NCBI GenBank assembly: GCA_030646755.1
Contig: JAUSKU010000024.1
Span: 1-38,215, forward strand
Length of the DNA: 38,215 nucleotides
Reading direction: 5' to 3'
Source: Deltaproteobacteria bacterium
GTDB taxonomy: Bacteria > Desulfobacterota > JAENJC01
A program made the translations under genes and the position numbers. The notes under the pieces are model-generated. The model was not told where the DNA came from. It made no database searches and was given only the letters and a program-made list of their open reading frames with translations. Shown here in pieces: positions 33,221-38,215 of the stretch; within the stretch, counting starts at the first letter, position 1; every line of letters starts with the position of its first letter.

Positions 33221-34957
33221 TTACTCGCATATTTTAATGTCCTTGAGCTTTAACTGGATGCTCTTCCCCCCGTTCCACAGGTTTATCTGAGGGATATAGG
33301 CGGTATCCATACTTATGCCGTTATAAATATCCAGGTTCCCCATCCCGAACCCTATGGCATCCCTCACCGTTTTGTCCTGCCTGACTTTCAGTTTAAGATG
33401 GTTATTTCCTATAACCCGGCACTCCGCAACGCCAACACCGGTAGAACAAAGGAGGGGCTCGGAGTTATCCTTACCAAATGGTGCGAGGCTTTCAAGCTCG
33501 CTTATCACCTTTTCTGTTATCTCCTTAAGCTCCATGATGGCGTCTATCTCCAACTCCGGGATCATGTCTTTGTCGGACAAGGTCTTCGATGCCACCAGTT
33601 CAAATTCCTCCCTGAATCGCTCTATGTTCTCTGCCTTCAAGGAAAGACCTGCCGCATATTCATGCCCGCCGAAGGTCTCAAGGAGGACTGAACACTCTTT
33701 TAGCCCATCATAAAGACTGAACGAATGGATGCTTCTTGCCGAGCCCTTGCCGATGCCTTCCCTTACGGCTATTAGAACCGTAGGCCTGTAATACATCTCT
33801 GCTATCCTCGATGCCACAATGCCGATCACACCTGGATGCCATCCCTCCGAGGCAAGAACTATTGACCGTCTACCTTTCATGGACGGCTGGGATTCTATCA
33901 TATCCCTGGCCTCCGTCAGTATCACCTCTTCCAGTCCCTGTCTCTCCTTATTCCCCTCATCCAGTAGTTTGGCTATATCCATGGCCTCAGCATAATTCGT
34001 GGAAGTGAGAAGTCTTACTCCATCCTCTCCCTTCCCTACCCTTCCTGCGGCATTGATCCTAGGGGCAAGCCTGTAACCAACGATGTCGGTGCTTATAACG
34101 TTGTCCTTAAGTCCGCTGACCTCCTTGAGGGCGATTATTCCGGGCTTATTTGAATTGGCCAGTTCCGAAAGTCCGTACTTCACGAAGATCCTGTTTTCAT
34201 CAACCAGCGGGACTACGTCTGCTATGGTTCCTAACGCAACAAGATCAAGGTACTCCTTGAGGTTTGGGAGCTCCCTCCCCTTCCGGAACCCTTCATCCCT
34301 CAACGCGGCCCTTAAGGATATTATCATGTTAAATGCAACCCCTACCCCTGCCAGATGCTTAAACGGGAAGGGGCAACCTGGTTGCTTCGGGTTGATAACG
34401 GCATAAGCAGGCGGGATATCATCAGGGACCTCGTGATGGTCTGTGATGATGACGTCCATGCCCAATTCTCTTGCCAGCCTTACTTCGTTATTGTTTGATA
34501 TCCCGCAGTCGACTGTAATAAGGAGGGTAACACCTTTTTCGGACAGCTTCTTTATGGCGTCAGGGTTAAGGCCATATCCCTCCTTGAGTCTTTCAGGGAT
34601 GTAATATATGACATCGCCGCCTACCGCAGTTAAAAAGAGCAGAAGTATCGATGTGGCGGTTATCCCGTCCACATCATAATCGCCGAATATTGCTATCTTC
34701 TCTTTTTTGTGGAGGGCCTTAACGATCCTCTCAACCCCCTCTTTCATGCCTTTCATGTCAAGGGGGGAGCGGAGGTCGGAAAGTGTTGAGGAAAGGAATC
34801 TTCCTGCCTGATCAAGGTCGGATATTCCGCGGTTAATAAGGATCTGGCTCGTAAGGGGAGATATGTTAAGGGAAGCGGCAAGGGCCTTCTGAAGAACCGG
34901 ATCAGGCTCTCTGACCTTCCACCTCTTTCCCATTTTATAAAGCCTCGGAGAAGCCAT
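33221..34957 (-). CDS. recJ: Single-stranded-DNA-specific exonuclease RecJ
   Basis: 578 aa. DHH-family motifs: 'IFGDYDVDGITATSILL' near residue 92, 'ITVDCGISNNNE' and 'VIITDHHEVPD' near 150-175, and the DHHA1 motif 'FGGHEYAAGLSL' near 425. RecJ degrades 5' ends of single-stranded DNA in recombination and repair. Its ATG overlaps the secF stop as TAATG, so it is translationally coupled to secF. Length is normal. Confidence 0.95.
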   Translation of the reverse strand: MASPRLYKMGKRWKVREPDPVLQKALAASLNISPLTSQILINRGISDLDQAGRFLSSTLSDLRSPLDMKGMKEGVERIVKALHKKEKIAIFGDYDVDGITATSILLLFLTAVGGDVIYYIPERLKEGYGLNPDAIKKLSEKGVTLLITVDCGISNNNEVRLARELGMDVIITDHHEVPDDIPPAYAVINPKQPGCPFPFKHLAGVGVAFNMIISLRAALRDEGFRKGRELPNLKEYLDLVALGTIADVVPLVDENRIFVKYGLSELANSNKPGIIALKEVSGLKDNVISTDIVGYRLAPRINAAGRVGKGEDGVRLLTSTNYAEAMDIAKLLDEGNKERQGLEEVILTEARDMIESQPSMKGRRSIVLASEGWHPGVIGIVASRIAEMYYRPTVLIAVREGIGKGSARSIHSFSLYDGLKECSVLLETFGGHEYAAGLSLKAENIERFREEFELVASKTLSDKDMIPELEIDAIMELKEITEKVISELESLAPFGKDNSEPLLCSTGVGVAECRVIGNNHLKLKVRQDKTVRDAIGFGMGNLDIYNGISMDTAYIPQINLWNGGKSIQLKLKDIKICE

Positions 34958-35862
34958 TATTTAATCAACTTTCCACCCTTAGTCTTCCAGACAATAAGTA
35001 TAGGACTTGCAACATAGATAGATGAATATGAGCCTACAACCAGTCCGATAAGGAGGGCAAGGGAAAAGTCATGGAGCACCTCCCCGCCAAAGAAGAATAT
35101 CGATGCAGATGCTATGAACATGGTCAGGACTGTTATTATGCTCCTTGAAAGCACCTCGTTTACGCTCCTGTTTATTGTAGCTTCCAGTGCTCCCTTTGCC
35201 TTTGATCTCAGATTCTCCCTTATCCTGTCAAAGATAACCACCGTATCGGTCAGGGAATACCCTGCAATGGTAAGGAGCGCCGTAATAATAAGGAGGGTTA
35301 TCTCCGTGTTGAGGATAAAAAGCACGCCGAGGACAGCAAGTACGTCATGGAAGGTGGCGATGGTAGCAGCTACGCCGAACTTGAACTCAAACCTCCATGC
35401 AATGTATATGACTATTGCGAGCATTGATATGATTACCGCAACGAGGGCATCCTGTTGGAGGGACTTCCCCACTGTAGGCCCTATCTCTGTGCTGCTCTCA
35501 ACCACAAACTTATTGGCCGAAAACTCCTTGGTGAAAACCTCTACGACTCTGTCAGCCACCTTTCCCAATGGAATATCAGACTTCTTGACCCTTATCAGGA
35601 GCTTGTTCCCCTCTGCAAACTGCTGAAGATCAGCCTGAAGACCATTGCTTTCAAGGGTCTTCCTGGCCTGATCTATCACCACAGGCCCCTCAAACTTGAG
35701 CTGAACCGATGTCCCGCCTGCGAAGTCCACACCCATATTGGCCTTTCCCAGGCCTATCATGACTATGGCCACAATCCCTAAAAGACATAACACCCCGGAG
35801 AATGCAAAGGCATAATTCCTCTTACCTGTAAAATCTATATTCGTCTTTCCAATTAACTCCAT
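34957..35862 (-). CDS. secF: Protein translocase subunit SecF
   Basis: 301 aa inner-membrane protein with six membrane helices and one large periplasmic loop. Family signatures: 'GVDFAGGTSVQLKF' near residue 46 and 'GYSLTDTVVIFDRIREN' near 203-219. It works with SecD to pull proteins across the membrane. GGAGG lies six bases before the ATG. Order in this operon: yajC, secD, secF, recJ. Confidence 0.96.
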   Translation of the reverse strand: MELIGKTNIDFTGKRNYAFAFSGVLCLLGIVAIVMIGLGKANMGVDFAGGTSVQLKFEGPVVIDQARKTLESNGLQADLQQFAEGNKLLIRVKKSDIPLGKVADRVVEVFTKEFSANKFVVESSTEIGPTVGKSLQQDALVAVIISMLAIVIYIAWRFEFKFGVAATIATFHDVLAVLGVLFILNTEITLLIITALLTIAGYSLTDTVVIFDRIRENLRSKAKGALEATINRSVNEVLSRSIITVLTMFIASASIFFFGGEVLHDFSLALLIGLVVGSYSSIYVASPILIVWKTKGGKLIK

Positions 35863-35880
35863 TTATAACCTCCAGAAAAT

Positions 35881-35950
35881 CAGGGGTCAGAGTCAGGGGT
35901 CAGGGGTCAGAAATTAACTGACCATCGATCACCGATCACCGGCCACCGGT
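35881..35950. repeat. Dispersed repeat (AGGGGTCAG / ATCACCGGCCACCGG family)
   Basis: Three AGGGGTCAG-type short tandem units followed by CATCGATCACCGATCACCGGCCACCGGT. The second part is shared with the repeat at the frame break 13875-13930. It fills the gap between secD and secF. Confidence 0.75.
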
Positions 35951-35952
35951 AT

Positions 35953-37554
35953 TTAAAGTTTCAGCGTCTTAAGCGATCCTCTCTTGATCATGTAGTCATA
36001 AACAACCTTAGTCCCTATAATGGCAGTAAACAGGTTTATCAGCACCCCAAGGCTCAAGGAAACCGCAAAACCTTTTATCGGGCCTGTACCGAACTGGAAG
36101 AGGACAACAGCCGTGATAAGAGTTGTTATGTGAGAATCCATGACCGTAGAGAAGGCCTTGTCGTAACCGGCATCTATCGCCGACCTGACCGTCTTTCCAA
36201 GCCTTAATTCCTCCCGTATCCTTTCAAGGATCAGGACGTTGGAATCCACCGCCATACCGATGGTAAGGATTATGCCAGCTATACCAGGGAGGGTCAGCGT
36301 GGCCCCAAGGACCGCCAGCGCCCCCATAAGGTATAATATATTAAGAAGGAGAGCGAAGTCTGCGATGACCCCGGAGAACCTGTAATATACGACCATGAAG
36401 ATAACTACCAGGATTGCACCCAGAAGTGCGGCCTTTATACCCTTCTCAATGGAATCCTGCCCAAGTGTCGGGCCTACGGTCAGGTTCTGAAGGATCTTAA
36501 CCGGTGCAGGAAGCGCCCCTGCCCTGAGTGCAATGGCCAGGTCGGTTGCCTCTTCCATCGAATATGTGCCGGATATCTGTGCCCTGCCGCCGCTTATCCT
36601 CTCCTGGATCACAGGCGCCGAATAGACTGTGCCGTCCAGAACTATCGCCATCCTCTTTTTTACGTTTTCGGCGGTTATCTGGTCAAACATCCTTGACCCT
36701 CTTGAATCGAAGGTAATGGAGACATACGGCTTGTTGAACTGGCTATCTATTGCAACCCTGGCATCGGAAATGACGTCCCCTGTAAGGACAGCCCTCTTTT
36801 TAATCACAAGTGGAGTGGTACTGACCCTCCCTGTCTCTTTATCCACAATCTTTTCGTAGAGGATTTCAGAGCCCTCCGGTATGTTGCCCTTCAAGGCCTC
36901 ATCTACTGAAGCTGCTTCATCTACAAGCTTGAACTCGAGGAGGGCAGTCTTCCCTATCAGTTCCAGAGCCCTCTTTGGGTCCTTCACACCAGGCAGTTGC
37001 ACGACAATGTCGTACCTTCCCTGCCTTATGATGACCGGCTCCGAAACGCCGAACTGGTCTATCCTGTTTCTAAGGGTTTCCACCCCCTGCCTCACAGCAA
37101 AGTCCTCTATAGCATCCACCTCTTTCTGGGTGATGCCGACGGTTATCTCTATATTTCCCTCTGAACCGATGGGAGACGAGGCATCAAGGTATGAGAAGTC
37201 GTTTTTCAGGATATTTGAGGCAGACTCAGCAGTCTGTGAAGTCGGTACCTTGAGAGACACTGCCCTGCTGCCACTCCTCTCGACGGTGATAAAGGGTATC
37301 TCCTTTTTTTTGAGGGCATCCTTTATATCACCGGCATATCTTTCCAGAGTGCTTTCTACAGCCTTTTCAGTCTCCACAGCCAGGACAAGGTGCATACCTC
37401 CCTGGAGGTCCAGACCAAGGCGGAGCTTTTCCTGCGGCAGTACACCCTTCCACCACCCAGGGAGCGACCCGACCAGCGTAGGCGTCAGAAAGATTATTGA
37501 TAGGAGGGAAAAGAATATTATCAGCGATACCCTCCATTTGATGCTCTTACCCAT
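35953..37554 (-). CDS. secD: Protein translocase subunit SecD
   Basis: 533 aa inner-membrane protein. One N-terminal membrane helix, a long periplasmic region (P1/P4) with 'LRLGLDLQGGMHLVL' near residue 43, and five C-terminal helices with 'GIAGIILTIGMAVDSNVLILERIREEL' near 425. AAAGGAG precedes the ATG. With SecF it uses the proton-motive force to complete export. The length is typical. Confidence 0.96.
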   Translation of the reverse strand: MGKSIKWRVSLIIFFSLLSIIFLTPTLVGSLPGWWKGVLPQEKLRLGLDLQGGMHLVLAVETEKAVESTLERYAGDIKDALKKKEIPFITVERSGSRAVSLKVPTSQTAESASNILKNDFSYLDASSPIGSEGNIEITVGITQKEVDAIEDFAVRQGVETLRNRIDQFGVSEPVIIRQGRYDIVVQLPGVKDPKRALELIGKTALLEFKLVDEAASVDEALKGNIPEGSEILYEKIVDKETGRVSTTPLVIKKRAVLTGDVISDARVAIDSQFNKPYVSITFDSRGSRMFDQITAENVKKRMAIVLDGTVYSAPVIQERISGGRAQISGTYSMEEATDLAIALRAGALPAPVKILQNLTVGPTLGQDSIEKGIKAALLGAILVVIFMVVYYRFSGVIADFALLLNILYLMGALAVLGATLTLPGIAGIILTIGMAVDSNVLILERIREELRLGKTVRSAIDAGYDKAFSTVMDSHITTLITAVVLFQFGTGPIKGFAVSLSLGVLINLFTAIIGTKVVYDYMIKRGSLKTLKL

Positions 37555-37580
37555 TAATGTCTCCTTTAATTAATATTTTT

Positions 37581-37635
37581 GTAGGGGCATACCTTGCGGG
37601 TGCCCTATCCGGACAGGGGCAAGCCCTGCCCCTAC
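37581..37635. repeat. Palindromic dispersed repeat (GTAGGGGC...GCCCCTAC)
   Basis: A 55-bp element with perfect eight-base ends GTAGGGGC (37581-37588) and GCCCCTAC (37628-37635) and an inner CAGGGGCAAGCCCTGCCCCT palindrome. It lies between yajC and secD. Its left half is related to the terminator after lpdA. Confidence 0.85.
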
Positions 37636-37636
37636 A

Positions 37637-37951
37637 TTAGTCCTTCCTTACCTCTGATATGCCACTCTTCTCAACCTTGACCTTCACATCCTTGGCTATT
37701 TCCAGGGTTACAATAGTCTCTGTCGTCCCCGTGATCTTCCCGTGGAGACCGCCTGATGTAACCACGTTATCACCTATCTTCAAGGAGCCCAGCATCTCCT
37801 TATGGGTCTTAAGCTGCTTCTGCTGCGGCCTTATAAGCAGAAAATAAAATATGGCAAATATGATTATAAGTGGTATGAAACCGGCAAATGCCCCCACTCC
37901 CCCCCCTTGTGCCGCCCCACCCACACCCATCGCATTAGCTATTCCTTCCAA
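37637..37951 (-). CDS. yajC: YajC, Sec translocon accessory subunit
   Basis: 104 aa from TTG 37951 with AAGGAGG five bases upstream. A Gly-rich N terminus, one membrane helix 'GFIPLIIIFAIFYFLLIRPQQKQLK' ending in the conserved RPQ-K segment, and a small C-terminal domain with 'LKIGDNVVTSGGLHGKI'. It forms a complex with SecD and SecF, encoded directly downstream. Bases 37952-38215, upstream of it, hold no gene that I can see. Confidence 0.95.
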   Translation of the reverse strand: MEGIANAMGVGGAAQGGGVGAFAGFIPLIIIFAIFYFLLIRPQQKQLKTHKEMLGSLKIGDNVVTSGGLHGKITGTTETIVTLEIAKDVKVKVEKSGISEVRKD

Positions 37952-38215
37952 GACTGCCTCCTTAAAGTTAATAAAATATTTTAATGGGTTAATCTAATCG
38001 CTTTTTGTCCAGATTTCAAGAGAAAAATCGGAAGACAGTATATAATTGAGATTACTATTTGTCCAGGGGAACTAATCCTCCCAAAAATAGACATTGCCTA
38101 TATACAGTCCTCTCCCTTAACTCCCTACCGAGTTTTTAAAAAGATAGATTAGGATTTTCTTCTATACGGTGATTGTTTCTCTCGCTGGTTACCTCTCTAT
38201 GTTTACATAAAGGCG

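Noticed and set aside
37952..38215. Possible gene or RNA at the right edge
   Set aside because: No frame with protein-like features and no tRNA-like fold could be seen; the sequence is cut by the window end.

Overview
The window looks like a chromosomal segment of an uncultured, mid-GC, Gram-negative bacterium. Housekeeping genes lean on AGG/AGA for arginine and ATA for isoleucine, and paired CheW genes with a long-tailed receiver protein plus yajC-secD-secF are present. This fits Nitrospirota or the former Deltaproteobacteria, but no rRNA or tRNA gene is present, so the taxonomy is an inference and is uncertain.

Layout. (1) 1-7281, plus strand: two CheW-like proteins, a receiver-domain protein with a long acidic linker, valS and aspS. 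(2) 7311-11908: a minus-strand membrane/spermidine-synthase-like fusion, divergent from an RluD-type pseudouridine synthase, then an exported isoaspartyl methyltransferase. (3) 16787-11859, minus strand: a DUF512 radical-SAM/PDZ protein, endonuclease III with an altered Fe-S ligand, a MarC protein, and a second membrane synthase-like gene whose frame is broken at a repeat. (4) 16790-21045: a foreign island. AT-rich tandem repeats with hairpins are followed by what look like two integron gene cassettes without an integrase in the window: a small membrane protein with a complete attC-like site, and a GC-rich KAP-type P-loop NTPase whose own attC keeps only its first half. Two toxin-antitoxin pairs follow. 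(5) 21244-23291: an exported protein, a fatty acid hydroxylase family protein and a DUF2784 membrane protein, with a small duplicated fragment of the DUF512 gene between them. (6) 23388-28216: ubiD and ubiX separated by a 2.8-kb insert holding a DUF104/PIN toxin-antitoxin pair, an unrecognised tightly coupled two-gene unit, an orphan DUF433 gene with an apparent CTG start, and a SemiSWEET transporter. (7) 28314-32074: an ABC-F ATPase of Uup type, a small protein, and dihydrolipoyl dehydrogenase. (8) 37951-32145, minus strand: yajC, secD, secF, recJ, a PmtA/UbiE-like methyltransferase and a YajD-like HNH protein.

A theme across the whole window is short dispersed palindromic repeats of at least five families. 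Most lie between genes, but several lie inside reading frames. Valyl-tRNA synthetase carries one in frame, the gene at 11859-14104 carries two in frame, and a third family lies exactly where that gene's frame breaks. One repeat appears to serve as a transcription terminator.

The most promising leads for something new are the cassette island with the KAP NTPase (17081-19625), the hypothetical gene pair at 25673-27053, the in-frame repeats, and the Cys-to-His change in endonuclease III. All functional statements come from reading motifs by eye. No database search or structure prediction was run.
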